Positions 15,416 through 27,428 of a stretch of DNA of 64,000 nucleotides are shown here, piece after piece (position 1 is the first letter of the stretch; each line of letters begins with the position of its first letter). The DNA is from Wenzhouxiangella limi. Lineage in GTDB: Bacteria > Pseudomonadota > Gammaproteobacteria > Xanthomonadales > Wenzhouxiangellaceae. The translations under genes and the position numbers were made by a program. Location: contig NZ_JAAGSC010000031.1 of NCBI RefSeq assembly GCF_010499265.1, positions 1 to 64,000 on the forward strand, given 5' to 3'. The notes beneath the pieces were generated by a model. It was not told where the DNA came from. It was given only the letters and a program-made list of their open reading frames with translations, and did not search any database.

Positions 15416-15919
15416 ATGCTGACCCGAGTCCGAAATCTTCATCCGCCGACCCGCGTTCTGGCGCGCCGCCTGCCGGAATTGCACACGGCCGTCTTCCGCG
15501 CGCTGGGCGCCATGCTGCCTGAAGGTCTGAACCGCAGTGACTGCCTTGTTTCGCGCGTCGGTTCCGGGCCGGACCTGTTCTTGCAGGTCATCGAGCGCCA
15601 CAACTACACCAGCTACATCCGCCTGACCTACGTGATCGGCGACGAGCAGCAGCACAATCCCAACGCCCATATTCGCATCTACCATGATGCGCGCATGGCC
15701 GAGGCGACTGCGTTCAGCCCGGAACAGGGCATCGAGCGCTTTGCCGGGCCGGAAATCCCCATGCACGGGCTGGTGATTCGCAACTGGCGCCTGAACCAGG
15801 CGCTGCTGAAGTGGCTGGACTACCTGCTGGCCGAGGGTCATGGGGCCGACACGCTCAAGCCCGTGGAAGAAACGCCGCCGTTTCTCGATCTGCCGGTCGA
15901 CCAGGAAGCCGCGGGCTGA
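15416..15919 (+). CDS. DUF1249-family protein (YqiB-like)
   Basis: 167 residues, no signal or membrane segments. LLVQVIERHNYTS-type core (FLQVIERHNYTSYIRLTY), PNAHIRIYHDARMAEA and a basic RLNQALLKWLDYLL helix match DUF1249. The family is widespread in proteobacteria, often near the ADP-ribose diphosphatase and tolC genes in other species; its function is unknown. Here it stands alone between ppsR and carA. Confidence 0.85.
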   Translation: MLTRVRNLHPPTRVLARRLPELHTAVFRALGAMLPEGLNRSDCLVSRVGSGPDLFLQVIERHNYTSYIRLTYVIGDEQQHNPNAHIRIYHDARMAEATAFSPEQGIERFAGPEIPMHGLVIRNWRLNQALLKWLDYLLAEGHGADTLKPVEETPPFLDLPVDQEAAG

Positions 15920-15991
15920 GGCCGGCGCGCGGGGGCAATTTGGCTGGCCCCTTTCTTGCGCTTTGGTTACAATCCGTGATGTAGTGCCCAG

Positions 15992-16021
15992 ACGGGTCGG
16001 CTGATTCTCGGCCAGGCCCGT
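15992..16021 (+). promoter_or_regulatory. Hairpin in the carA leader
   Basis: ACGGG (15992-15996) pairs with CCCGT (16017-16021) around an inner GGC/GCC stem, 26 bases before the carA start. A TACAAT hexamer at 15968-15973 could be the -10. carAB operons are often controlled by pyrimidines and arginine, but I see no definite attenuator (no T-run) or ARG-box. Confidence 0.3.
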
Positions 16022-16046
16022 TTCGCATATTCGGAGGTCGTTCATC

Positions 16047-17186
16047 TTGTCTCGACTGCAGGCAATACTGGCGCTGGAAGACGGTCGCACGTTTTCCGGC
16101 CATGGTTTCGGTGCGCCCGGCCAGCGCGTCGGCGAGGTGGTATTCAACACCGCCATGACCGGGTATCAGGAAATCCTCACCGATCCCAGCTACGCCAGGC
16201 AACTGGTGACGCTGACCGCCTCGCACGTGGGCAATACCGGCGTCAACGCGCTGGATCCGGAGTCGGACCGGGTCTACTGCAACGGCCTGATCGTGCGGCA
16301 CTATCCGCGGCGCTACAGTTCCTGGCGGGCGCAAGCCTCGCTGTCGGACTACCTGGCCGACCACGGCGTGCCCGGTATTGCGGGCCTGGATACCCGCAGC
16401 CTGACCATGCATTTGCGCGAGCACGGGGCCCAGAACGGCTGCCTGATGGTGGGCGAGGAGGTTGATGCTGACCAGGCGCTGGGGCTGGCGCGCGGCTGCG
16501 AGCCCATGGCCGGTCAGGACCTGGCCAGTGGCGTGACCTGTTCGTCGCCGTATGCCTGGACCGAAGGCGCGCTGGATTTGTCCAGCGGTCGCTTCGGGCC
16601 CAGCCGTGGGCGTCATCACGTCGTCTGCTACGACTTCGGCGCCAAGCGCAACATCCTGCGCATGCTGGTCGACGCCGGCTGCCGGGTGACCGTGGTGCCG
16701 GCCCGCCACCCGATCGACGGCCTGCTGGCGCTGCAGCCCGACGGCGTCATGCTGTCGAACGGCCCGGGCGACCCCGAGCCCTGCACGTACGCCATCGACG
16801 CTATCGCCCGCCTGCTCGAGCGCGGCGTACCCACCTTTGGCATTTGCCTGGGCCATCAGCTGCTGGCGCTGGCGGCCGGCGCGCGAACGGTCAAGATGAA
16901 GTTCGGCCACCACGGCGCCAACCATCCGGTCAAGGACCTGGCTACCGGCCAGGTGCTGATCACCAGCCAGAACCACGGTTTTGCCGTCGACGAGGACTCG
17001 CTGCCCGAGCACGTTGTCCCCACCCACCGCTCGCTGTTTGACGGCAGCCTCCAGGGCATCCGCATCGACGGCAAACCCGCAATGGGCTTCCAGGGCCACC
17101 CCGAGGCCAGCCCCGGCCCGCACGACCTGCGCGGCCTTTTCGGCCAATTTGTAAAGATGATTGAAACCGCAGATGAACGCGGATGA
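16047..17186 (+). CDS. carA: Carbamoyl-phosphate synthase small (glutaminase) subunit
   Basis: 379 residues from TTG 16047, chosen because GGAGG (16033-16037) is correctly spaced and the protein then begins [20 protein letters not shown]. The class I amidotransferase triad is present: Cys in FGICLGHQ (about 267), and His and Glu in [12 protein letters not shown]. It hydrolyses glutamine and feeds ammonia to CarB for arginine and pyrimidine synthesis. Its last seven codons and stop lie within the left inverted repeat of the GxxExxY cassette, so the native C-terminus may have been changed by insertion. Confidence 0.96.
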   Translation: MSRLQAILALEDGRTFSGHGFGAPGQRVGEVVFNTAMTGYQEILTDPSYARQLVTLTASHVGNTGVNALDPESDRVYCNGLIVRHYPRRYSSWRAQASLSDYLADHGVPGIAGLDTRSLTMHLREHGAQNGCLMVGEEVDADQALGLARGCEPMAGQDLASGVTCSSPYAWTEGALDLSSGRFGPSRGRHHVVCYDFGAKRNILRMLVDAGCRVTVVPARHPIDGLLALQPDGVMLSNGPGDPEPCTYAIDAIARLLERGVPTFGICLGHQLLALAAGARTVKMKFGHHGANHPVKDLATGQVLITSQNHGFAVDEDSLPEHVVPTHRSLFDGSLQGIRIDGKPAMGFQGHPEASPGPHDLRGLFGQFVKMIETADERG

Positions 17187-17195
17187 ACGCAGATG
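17165..17195 (+). repeat. Left inverted repeat of the carA-carB cassette
   Basis: 31 bases made of roughly three tandem GCAGATGAAC-like units (GCAGATGAAC, GCGGATGAAC, GCAGATG). It is the inverse of 17563-17593 with only two mismatches, which swap the A/G variants between units. It encodes the last residues of CarA and the start codon of the GxxExxY gene. Confidence 0.95.
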
Positions 17196-17557
17196 TGAAT
17201 GCTTTGACGGAGCGAGTCATTGGCTGCGTCTACGCCGTAAGCAATGGACTGGGTGCCGGCTTTCTGGAATCGGTCTACGAAAATGCTCTGGCATTGGAAT
17301 TGGCGGCTGCCGGGATTTGCTTTCAGCGACAGAAATCACTTCGAGTCTATTACGCTGGGGAAGTGGTCGGGCAGTTTGCTGTAGACCTCCTTGTCGAAGA
17401 TTGCGTACTGGTCGAACTCAAGGCGGTTCGTGCGTTGCTGCCAGAGCATCAAGCCCAGCTGATCAACTACCTGAAAGCTGCCCGACTCAGCGTCGGCTTG
17501 CTGGTCAATTTCGGTACGCCGAAAGCCCAGATCAAGCGCATGGTCCACCAGCTATGA
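17183..17557 (+). CDS. GxxExxY-family protein
   Basis: 124 residues. The name-giving motif is [11 protein letters not shown] (about 25-35), followed by [22 protein letters not shown], then ELKAV, and the C-terminal [20 protein letters not shown]. The family has a PDDEXK-nuclease-like core (E...D...ELK) but no demonstrated function that I know. The ATG overlaps the carA stop and lies in the left repeat; transcription from the carA promoter is likely. GC content is lower than in carA and carB. Confidence 0.88.
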   Translation: MNADVNALTERVIGCVYAVSNGLGAGFLESVYENALALELAAAGICFQRQKSLRVYYAGEVVGQFAVDLLVEDCVLVELKAVRALLPEHQAQLINYLKAARLSVGLLVNFGTPKAQIKRMVHQL

Positions 17558-17562
17558 ACTTG

Positions 17563-17593
17563 CATCCGCGTTCATCTGCGTTCATCTGCGGTT
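17563..17593 (-). repeat. Right inverted repeat of the carA-carB cassette
   Basis: 31 bases, inverse of 17165-17195 with two mismatches. It ends 10 bases before the carB ATG and leaves carB with an A-rich leader (TTAAAAAATCTC) lacking a clear Shine-Dalgarno sequence. Confidence 0.95.
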
Positions 17594-17603
17594 AAAAAAT
17601 CTC

Positions 17604-20830
<3,227 letters not shown>

Positions 20831-20834
<4 letters not shown>

Positions 20835-21313
20835 GCCAGATTCCGATTACGCGCGCGGGCGCCGAGCGCCTGCGCGCAGAACTCGATCGCCTCAAAAAAA
20901 CCGAGCGTCCGGCCGTCATCGCCGCCATCGCCGAGGCGCGCGCCCATGGCGACCTGAAGGAAAACGCCGAGTACCACGCCGCGCGCGAGCAGCAGGGCTT
21001 TATCGAGGGCCGGATCCAGGAACTGGAAAGTGCCCTGGGCAACGCCCGGGTTATCGACGTGGCCACGGTCAACGCCGGCACCAAGATCGTGTTTGGCGCC
21101 ACCGTGACCCTGCTCGAGGAAGTCGAGGGCGCCGAGGAGGTGACCTGGCAGATCGTCGGCGATCTGGAGGCCGACGTGAAAGAGCGGCGGCTGGCCATCA
21201 GCGCGCCGCTGGCCCGTGCCCTGATCGGCAAGGAGGAAGGTGACGTGACTGAATTCGACGCACCCAACGGTCGTCGGGTCTACGAAATCGTCGAGGTCGC
21301 CTACAACGGCTGA
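20831..21313 (+). CDS. greA: Transcription elongation factor GreA
   Basis: 160 residues. The N-terminal coiled coil ([39 protein letters not shown]) with acidic tip residues reaches into the RNA polymerase secondary channel and stimulates cleavage of backtracked RNA; the C-terminal FKBP-like domain (about 80-160) has the [18 protein letters not shown]-type motif. ATGA overlap with carB; carAB-greA is a common gammaproteobacterial cluster. Confidence 0.97.
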
Positions 21314-21318
21314 CGACG

Positions 21319-22224
21319 GTGATCATCGTCGCGGTTCCGGAGCTCGACGCGCTGCTGAGCGGACAGCCCGCGCTGCCGCCCCGCCTGCGCGCGATGCTGG
21401 CCCGCGGCCAAAGCCGGGCGCTGGATGAGTCCGCCTGGGCCGCCGAGCTGGTAGCCGGCCGCGCCGTGGCCGCCGCGCCCCTGACCCGGCGGCTGGACGC
21501 ACCGGAGGACGCCGAGGGGTTCTGGCTGCGGGCCGATCCTGTCGTCTTGACCCCTGACCTGAGCGCGGTCTGGATTCGGCCGGGCGCGCGGCTGGATGCC
21601 GGCAGTCCGGCGGTTTCAGAGCTGCGCGATGTCCTGGCCGAGGCCGGGCTGGCGTTCGACCTGCCGCATCCGGAGCGTGGCTATATCCGGCTCGAGCGTC
21701 TTCCCGAATGCCGCTTTGTGCCGCCAGCCGAGGTGCACGGCGAGAGCATGGATTACGTGCTGCCGGCCGGTCCGGACGCCGCGCGCTGGCGCCGACTGCT
21801 CAACGAGTGCCAGGTGATCCTGCACCAGCAGGCCGACGCGGCCGATCCGGGCCGTCCGGGCGGCCTCTGGTTCTGGGGGGCGGGCAGCCTGCCGCCGCGC
21901 GACCAGATTCGGCCGCGGGTTCGCCATTTGTCCGGAGCCGATCCGCTGTGGTCGGCGCTGGCGGCCTGGCTGGGTCTGGAGCACGCGGCCGAGGCTGACG
22001 CTGGCCCGGCGCGCGACGGCAGTCTGATCGAATGGCAACCGGATCCCGCGCTCGACCAGGGCGCCAACCTTGCTGCGCTGGATGAATGGCTCACGCCGTT
22101 GTGGCGCAGACTGCGATGGGGTCGGCTGCACGCCCTGGAGATCGCCGGACGGCGTCGCGTCTGGCGCCTGAGTCCGGCGGCCGCATGGTGTTTCTGGCAG
22201 CGTTCAGCCACGCTGCCGACATGA
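21319..22224 (+). CDS. Uncharacterised RecJ-linked protein (COG4255-like, often labelled phosphoglycerate mutase)
   Basis: 301 residues from GTG 21319. Recognisable segments are WLRADPVVLTPDLSAVWIRP, RLLNECQVILHQ and GGLWFWGAGSLPP. Homologues lie just upstream of recJ in xanthomonad-type genomes and are often annotated as phosphoglycerate mutase; I see no metal-binding or catalytic mutase residues supporting that. No signal peptide. ATGA overlap with recJ implies coupled expression. Function unknown. Confidence 0.7.
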   Translation: MIIVAVPELDALLSGQPALPPRLRAMLARGQSRALDESAWAAELVAGRAVAAAPLTRRLDAPEDAEGFWLRADPVVLTPDLSAVWIRPGARLDAGSPAVSELRDVLAEAGLAFDLPHPERGYIRLERLPECRFVPPAEVHGESMDYVLPAGPDAARWRRLLNECQVILHQQADAADPGRPGGLWFWGAGSLPPRDQIRPRVRHLSGADPLWSALAAWLGLEHAAEADAGPARDGSLIEWQPDPALDQGANLAALDEWLTPLWRRLRWGRLHALEIAGRRRVWRLSPAAAWCFWQRSATLPT

Positions 22225-23933
22225 TCCGTACGGTCGCCATCCGCCGGCGCGAGCGTGCGCCACAGGCCATGACCGATGTCCACCCGGTACTGGCGCGGGT
22301 GCTGGCCGGGCGCGGCCAGCGCGAGGCGCCGGACTACTCGCTCAAAGGGCTGCTGCCGCCCACGATGGGTGGGCTGGAAGGCGCGGCCAAACTCTTGGCC
22401 GAGGCCATTCAGGCCGGCCAGCGCATCCTGGTGGTCGGCGACTTCGATGCCGATGGCGCGACCGGCACCGCGCTGGCGGTGCGCGCGCTGACCAGCCTGG
22501 GGGCGCGGGACGTGGCCTGGAAAGTCCCCGATCGCTTCCGCCACGGCTACGGTCTGAGCTCGGCCCTGGTCGAAGAAATCGCATCGCCCGCCCCCGACGT
22601 GCTGGTCACGGTGGACCAGGGCGTGAGTTCGGTTGCCGGGGTGGCGGCCGCGCAGGCCAAGGGCATGCGGGTAATCGTCACCGACCACCATCTGCCCGGC
22701 CCGCAGCTGCCCTCGGCCGAAGCCATCGTCAATCCCAACCTGGCCGGCGAATCCTTCGGCTCGACCGCGCTGGCCGGGGTCGGGGTGATGTTCTACACCG
22801 CCATGGCGGTGCGCGCGCGCTTGCGCGAGCTGGGCTGGTTCGACCGCCGGCCGATTCCGCGCCTGGACGGTCTGCTGGACCTGGTGGCCTTGGGCACGGT
22901 GGCCGACCTGGTGCCGCTGGATGAAAACAACCGCCGCCTGGTCTACCAGGGCCTGGCGCGGATGCGGGCCGGCCAATGCAGCCACGGCGTGCGCGCGCTG
23001 CTGGAGGTTGCCGGGCGCAATCTGCGCCACGTGCAGGCGGCCGATCTCGGTTTCGCGGCCGGTCCGCGCCTGAACGCTGCCGGCCGACTGGAGGACATGG
23101 GCATCGGCATCCGCTGCCTGCTGGCCGACTCCGAGCGTGCGGCGCGCACCCTGGCCGGCGAGCTGGACGTGCTGAACAATCAGCGCCAGGCCCTTCAGGC
23201 CGACATGCTCCAGGCGGCCGAGGCCCAGGCCGATGAACTGGCCGGACGCCTCGACGGCACCGTCCAGGGCCTGTGCGTGTTCGATCCGGACTGGCACCAG
23301 GGCGTGGTCGGTCTGGTCGCCGGACGACTGATGGAGCGCCTGCAGCGCCCGGTAATGGCGTTTGCGCCGGCCGAGCCGGGCAGCAGCGAACTGAAGGGCT
23401 CAGGGCGCTCGCCGGCCGGGCTGCACATGCGCGATCTGCTGGTCGATATCGATACCCGGCAGCCGGGGCTGATGGCTCGCTTCGGCGGCCACGCCCGCGC
23501 CGCGGGGCTGAGCCTGGAGCGCGACCGGCTCGCCGCCTTCAAAAGCAGCTTCGACGAGTGCCTGGCCCGGCACGAGTTCGCCGATGAAGTGGTGCTGACC
23601 GACGGTGAACTGGGTGCCAGCGAGCTGAGCGCGGAAACGGCCGCGGTGCTGGAGCGGGGCGGGCCCTGGGGCCAGGCCTGGCCAGAGCCGCTGTTCGACG
23701 GGCGCTTTCGGGTCCTGGAGCGGCGTATCGTCGGCCAGGCGCATTTGAAGATGAGGCTGCAGCCCGAGAGCGGCGGCGAGGCCGTCGAGGCGATCGCCTT
23801 TCGCGCCGGCAGCCTGCTGCGCAACGAGCTGCCTGATCCGTTCCACGTGACCTACCGCCTTGAGCTGAACCGCTGGCGCGGTCAGATCAACCCGCAACTC
23901 AACGTCCAGCACCTGGTCGAAAGCGGTCCCTGA
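22221..23933 (+). CDS. recJ: Single-stranded-DNA-specific exonuclease RecJ
   Basis: 570 residues. The start ATG 22221 overlaps the previous stop; longer frames upstream are shadows. DHH phosphoesterase motifs: DFDADG (74-79), VTVDQGVS, DHH (155-157) and LVALGTVADLVPL; the DHHA1 motif GGHARAAGLSL lies near 400, with a C-terminal OB domain after it. RecJ degrades ssDNA 5' to 3' in RecF-pathway recombination and mismatch and base-excision repair. Confidence 0.96.
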   Translation: MIRTVAIRRRERAPQAMTDVHPVLARVLAGRGQREAPDYSLKGLLPPTMGGLEGAAKLLAEAIQAGQRILVVGDFDADGATGTALAVRALTSLGARDVAWKVPDRFRHGYGLSSALVEEIASPAPDVLVTVDQGVSSVAGVAAAQAKGMRVIVTDHHLPGPQLPSAEAIVNPNLAGESFGSTALAGVGVMFYTAMAVRARLRELGWFDRRPIPRLDGLLDLVALGTVADLVPLDENNRRLVYQGLARMRAGQCSHGVRALLEVAGRNLRHVQAADLGFAAGPRLNAAGRLEDMGIGIRCLLADSERAARTLAGELDVLNNQRQALQADMLQAAEAQADELAGRLDGTVQGLCVFDPDWHQGVVGLVAGRLMERLQRPVMAFAPAEPGSSELKGSGRSPAGLHMRDLLVDIDTRQPGLMARFGGHARAAGLSLERDRLAAFKSSFDECLARHEFADEVVLTDGELGASELSAETAAVLERGGPWGQAWPEPLFDGRFRVLERRIVGQAHLKMRLQPESGGEAVEAIAFRAGSLLRNELPDPFHVTYRLELNRWRGQINPQLNVQHLVESGP

Positions 23934-23993
23934 GGACCCGTCAGATCGTCGGCAGCGTGTTGCGACAACCCTGTGGCCGAGGCTTTGCGGTCC

Positions 23994-24710
23994 TCAGGCG
24001 TCGGCTTCTTCGGCCACCAGATCGAGGTTTTTCAGCCGGAAGCGGTCGCTGATCCAAAGCAGCAGGCGTTCGGGGGCGGACAAATCGTTGCGCGCCCCCA
24101 TCACCTGTCGCGCCAGGGCAGGCTTGACCTCGCGCAGGGTTGGCGTGTGCTCGGCGGCATAGGCCGGGTCGAACCAGCTGCCGATATCGATCCCGGCCAG
24201 ATCGGCCATGGTGGCGTTCCATACCTTCAGATCGATACCGGCCATCTTCATGAAGTCGCTGTCGTGGGCGACCACGATCTGGCCGTCGGCGGTCTCCTGG
24301 ACGTCGATCTCGACCCAGTCGCTTTGTTCGACCAGGGCCTGCTCGACGGCGGCCATGCTGTTCTCCGGCCGCGTGACGGATGCGCCCCGATGGGCGATGA
24401 TCTCGATCTCGCGCTCGGCGCTGACGCGCTCGGCCATCACGGCCACATCAAGGACGCTGACGACAATGGACAGGCTGGCGAGCGTCAGAGCCCCGATCAA
24501 CCCCGCCGGCGTCAGCAGGAATCACGCGATGTCCTGGTCGGTGACCGCGTCCTGTCCCGATGCCGCCAGGGCGGCGGCCAGCCCAAGGCCTGCCAGCGGT
24601 ACGATGACCGCCGCCACCAGCAGCCGGACCGCCAGATGAATCAGCGTGAACGCCCCCAGAAAGCCCAGGGCGGCGCGATAACTTGCGAGAACCTCGCGCA
24701 AAACGCTCAC
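23994..24710 (-). pseudogene. Membrane-type glycerophosphodiester phosphodiesterase, broken by a stop codon and an internal deletion
   Basis: From a GTG at 24710 the protein reads SVLREVLASYRAALGFLGAF and hydrophobic helices of the GDPD membrane domain, then DQDIA and an in-frame TGA (24522-24524). The same frame continues FLLTPAGLIGALTLASLSIV and the start of the GDPD barrel with its catalytic residues (IAHRGAS, ENSMAA, EIDVQ, AHDSDFMK). After TPTLREV it jumps to KPALARQVMGARNDLSAPER, then LLLW, which resembles the family's C-terminal tail, so over 100 barrel residues seem missing. Downstream fragments could still be translated from the Met/GTG codons after the stop, but a working enzyme is very unlikely. 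Confidence 0.75.
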
Positions 24711-24899
24711 GGCTGCGTTTGCGCTCCGAAACCCGACCGCCACGACCGCATCGATCTCAAGCCCGGCAGGGCCTGTTTGTCTGAAGAACGGGTGCTGCTC
24801 TGCATGCGGGGAGTATAGAGCGGCCCGTGTTGTAGGACACGGAGCGGGCGGGTACACTTCGGCAAGGCTCGAAACCGCAGCCACCACAGGAGAGCAGCA

Positions 24900-25802
24900 G
24901 TGATCCGATTTCCGCGCAGCGGCGGCCGTCTTGCCCTGGCAGCGCTTATGCTCATCGTCGCCGGCGGTTGCGCCAGCCTCGATACCGCCCGCATTCCGCC
25001 CGTCGATACCGCCGGCATCGAGCCCATTCCGGGCAAGATCGTGTGGCATGACCTGCTCACCGAAGACCCGGCAGCGGCGCGGCGTTTCTACGCTGGGCTG
25101 TTCGGCTGGACCTTCCGCGACGTTGACCTCGGTCGCGGCCAGACCTATACCGTCATCGAGCACGAGGGGCGCGTCATCGGCGGACTCGTCGACGCCCGCG
25201 GCATCAGTCGCGAGGCTAACGTTTCGCAGTGGGTTCCGGTGCTCTCCATTGCCGAGATGGACGCGGCGATGGCCGCGCTGGACGCTGCCGGCGGCCAGGT
25301 CTTCCAGGCGCCCCTGGAGATTCCGCAAAGAGGTCGGCTTGCCGTGGTTGCCGACCCCCAGGGCGCGCTGCTGACCTTGCTCGAGCCCCGTGAGGGCGAC
25401 CCGCCGGATCGCCCCGCCAGGCCTGGCGACTGGCTTTGGAGCGAGATCTGGACCTCGGATCCGGAGGCTACGCTCGCTTTCTATCAATCTCTGGTGTCGG
25501 CTTACCGGGTCGAGCGCGTGGGTGAGAACGGCGAATATCGTATTCTCAGTACGGGCGGTATTCCGCGAGTCGGCGTGGTGCGCAAGCCGGTCGAACGCAT
25601 CGCCGATACCTGGCTGGCTTACGTGAACGTCGCGGATCCGGCGGCCACGGCTGCCGCCGCCGAACGGCTCGGTGGCGAGATTCTTCTGCCGGTTCGTGAT
25701 GACCCGCGCGGCGGCGAAGTTGCCATCCTGAACGACCCTGCCGGCGCCGGTTTCCTGGTGCAGAGCTGGGAACCCGCGACAGAGCAAAAGGCAAACCGCT
25801 GA
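24900..25802 (+). CDS. Lipoprotein with two VOC (glyoxalase-fold) domains
   Basis: 300 residues from GTG 24900. The signal ends with lipobox AGGC (LALAALMLIVAGGC), so it is lipid-anchored in the envelope. Two tandem vicinal-oxygen-chelate modules follow: one from WHDLLTEDPAAARRFYAGLF to LLTLLEP, the other from WSEIWTSDPEATLAFYQSLV to GFLVQSWEP. VOC proteins use such pairs for metal-dependent chemistry or ligand binding. Metal ligands are incomplete by eye (H at WHD), so catalysis is uncertain. An exported VOC protein is less usual than cytoplasmic ones. Confidence 0.8.
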   Translation: MIRFPRSGGRLALAALMLIVAGGCASLDTARIPPVDTAGIEPIPGKIVWHDLLTEDPAAARRFYAGLFGWTFRDVDLGRGQTYTVIEHEGRVIGGLVDARGISREANVSQWVPVLSIAEMDAAMAALDAAGGQVFQAPLEIPQRGRLAVVADPQGALLTLLEPREGDPPDRPARPGDWLWSEIWTSDPEATLAFYQSLVSAYRVERVGENGEYRILSTGGIPRVGVVRKPVERIADTWLAYVNVADPAATAAAAERLGGEILLPVRDDPRGGEVAILNDPAGAGFLVQSWEPATEQKANR

Positions 25803-25822
25803 GGAACCAAGGAGAACAACCC

Positions 25823-26035
25823 ATGCGAACCGTGATCGGCCCGACCCATTCCCGCCGCATCAGATTCCGCGCCGGACGGCGTGTGGTGCTTGCCGCGGTC
25901 TGTCTCGCGACCGCGCTTATGCTGACCGGCTGCTCCAGCGGCGGGGTTTATGCCAATGTCGGCATTGCCGGCCCGACCGTAAACCTGGGTCCGGTGTCCG
26001 TTCGAACCGGGGTGAATATCGGCCGCTGGCTCTGA
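25823..26035 (+). CDS. Small lipoprotein of unknown function
   Basis: 70 residues, 20 bases downstream of the VOC gene with AAGGAG upstream of its ATG, so likely the same operon. A basic stretch (HSRRIRFRAGRR) and hydrophobic helix lead to lipobox LTGC; the mature peptide has only about 34 residues rich in G and V (YANVGIAGPTVNLGPVSVRT), an amyloid- or beta-like pattern. I do not recognise the family. Confidence 0.6.
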   Translation: MRTVIGPTHSRRIRFRAGRRVVLAAVCLATALMLTGCSSGGVYANVGIAGPTVNLGPVSVRTGVNIGRWL

Positions 26036-26077
26036 GCCAGCGGCGCCGGAAAATCCCCTGGCCTGGTTCGCGCGGGC

Positions 26078-27316
26078 TCAGGTGGTGCGGATGAACTGCC
26101 GCACCTCGGGATAGACCTGGTTGCGCCAGCGTCGTCCGCTGAAGATGCCGTAATGGCCGGCTTTGGGCACTTCGTAGTGCTGGCGGGAAGATTCGGGCAG
26201 GGCCGTGCACAGCTCGTGGGCCGCCCGGGTCTGGCCGAGGCCTGAGATGTCGTCGTATTCGCCTTCGATGGTCAGCAACCGGGTGTCGGTGATCGCGGTC
26301 GGGTCGACCCGCTCATCATCGACGAACCATTCTCCGCGCGGCAGCAGGTGATCCTTGAACACGACGCGGACGGTGTCCAGGTAGTACTCGCCGGGCATAT
26401 CGAGTACGGCGTTGTATTCGTCGTAGAAGCGGCGATGGGCGTCGGCGTCTTCGAGATCACCGGCGATGAGCTGCTTGTAGAAATCCCAGTGTGAACTGAC
26501 GTGCCGGCGCGGGTTCATGGCCATGAACCCGGCGTGCTGCATGAATCCGGGATAGACGCGCCGACCGGCGCCGGGGTAGTGCATGGGCACCGGGTGAACC
26601 AGGTTGGCGCTGAACCAGCGCATGGAGCGGGTGGTGGCGAGATCGTTGACCCCGGTTGCGCTGACCCGCGCATCCACCGGGCCGCCCATCAGGGTCAGGC
26701 TGGCCGGGGTTTCCTCGCCCCGGGCTGCCATCAGCGAGATTGCGGCCAGGACCGGCACAACGGGCTGGCAGACGGCCATTACGTGCAGGTTTTTGGCGCC
26801 GATATGGCGGATGAAGGTTTCAATGTAGTCGACGTAGTCGTCCAGCCCGAATGGACCGGCTGCCGCCGGGATCATGCGCGCGTCGATCCAGTCGGTGATG
26901 TAGACCTTGTGCTCGGGCAGCATGGTGCGCACGGTGTCGCGCAGCAGGGTCGAGTGATGCCCTGACAGCGGTGCGACGATCAGCACGACCGGATCTTCCT
27001 TGAGATCGGCGATGGTCTGCGGGTCGTCGGTGTAGCGCTTCATTCGCAGCAGGTTGCAAAACGGCAGGCCGAGCGATTGCAGCTGGACGACCGGGACTTC
27101 ATGACCGTGCGCGGTGACGCTGTGGATGCCGAACTCGGGCTTGGTGTAGTCCTTGCCCAGGCGATGGAACAGCTCGTAACCGGCCGCCAGGCGTTCGGCG
27201 CCGGGCACGCGCGAAAAGGCGCTGCCCGGCATGGTCAGCGACCGTGCCGCGGCCTCGGCCCAGATGCTGAACGGGCTCATCAGGGAGCGCTGGAATTCGT
27301 AGAACTGGTAAAGCAT
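26078..27316 (-). CDS. phaZ: Intracellular polyhydroxyalkanoate depolymerase
   Basis: 412 residues from ATG 27316; the frame extends far upstream but only as a shadow of mlaA. The alpha/beta-hydrolase nucleophile is Cys183 in MAVCQPVVP, as in intracellular PhaZ of Cupriavidus, with Asp and His later (IEGEYDDI, KAGHYGIFSGRRW). PLSGHHSTLLRDTVRT, YITDWIDARMIP and the N-terminal MLYQFYEFQRSLMSPF are family hallmarks. It releases hydroxyacids from native PHA granules. No PHA synthase is in the window. It follows mlaA on the same strand by 112 bases. Confidence 0.93.
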   Translation of the reverse strand: MLYQFYEFQRSLMSPFSIWAEAAARSLTMPGSAFSRVPGAERLAAGYELFHRLGKDYTKPEFGIHSVTAHGHEVPVVQLQSLGLPFCNLLRMKRYTDDPQTIADLKEDPVVLIVAPLSGHHSTLLRDTVRTMLPEHKVYITDWIDARMIPAAAGPFGLDDYVDYIETFIRHIGAKNLHVMAVCQPVVPVLAAISLMAARGEETPASLTLMGGPVDARVSATGVNDLATTRSMRWFSANLVHPVPMHYPGAGRRVYPGFMQHAGFMAMNPRRHVSSHWDFYKQLIAGDLEDADAHRRFYDEYNAVLDMPGEYYLDTVRVVFKDHLLPRGEWFVDDERVDPTAITDTRLLTIEGEYDDISGLGQTRAAHELCTALPESSRQHYEVPKAGHYGIFSGRRWRNQVYPEVRQFIRTT

Positions 27317-27428
27317 GGCTGAAGCGTGTCTGTTCGGATACTGCAGCGCACAATAGCACGTCGAGGTTGATCGGGGGCTGGGTGCCCGGGCGCCGAGCAC
27401 GGGATCCTTCTCCGCCCTCATCGGGCTT

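Larger units (their letters stand above)
17165..17593 (+). mobile_element. 429-bp inverted-repeat cassette carrying a GxxExxY gene, placed between carA and carB
   Basis: Bounded by 31-base inverted repeats (17165-17195 and 17563-17593) and containing one gene. carA and carB are normally adjacent, so the cassette is an addition. It is less GC-rich and uses different codons from its neighbours. No transposase is encoded, so it would need to be mobilised in trans, like a MITE with cargo. I infer mobility from structure; I have not seen other copies. Confidence 0.6.

Noticed and set aside
15959-15991. ARG-box or PyrR-type control of carA
   Set aside because: A TACAAT -10 is visible, but no recognisable ARG-box pair or terminator/anti-terminator with a T-run could be read.
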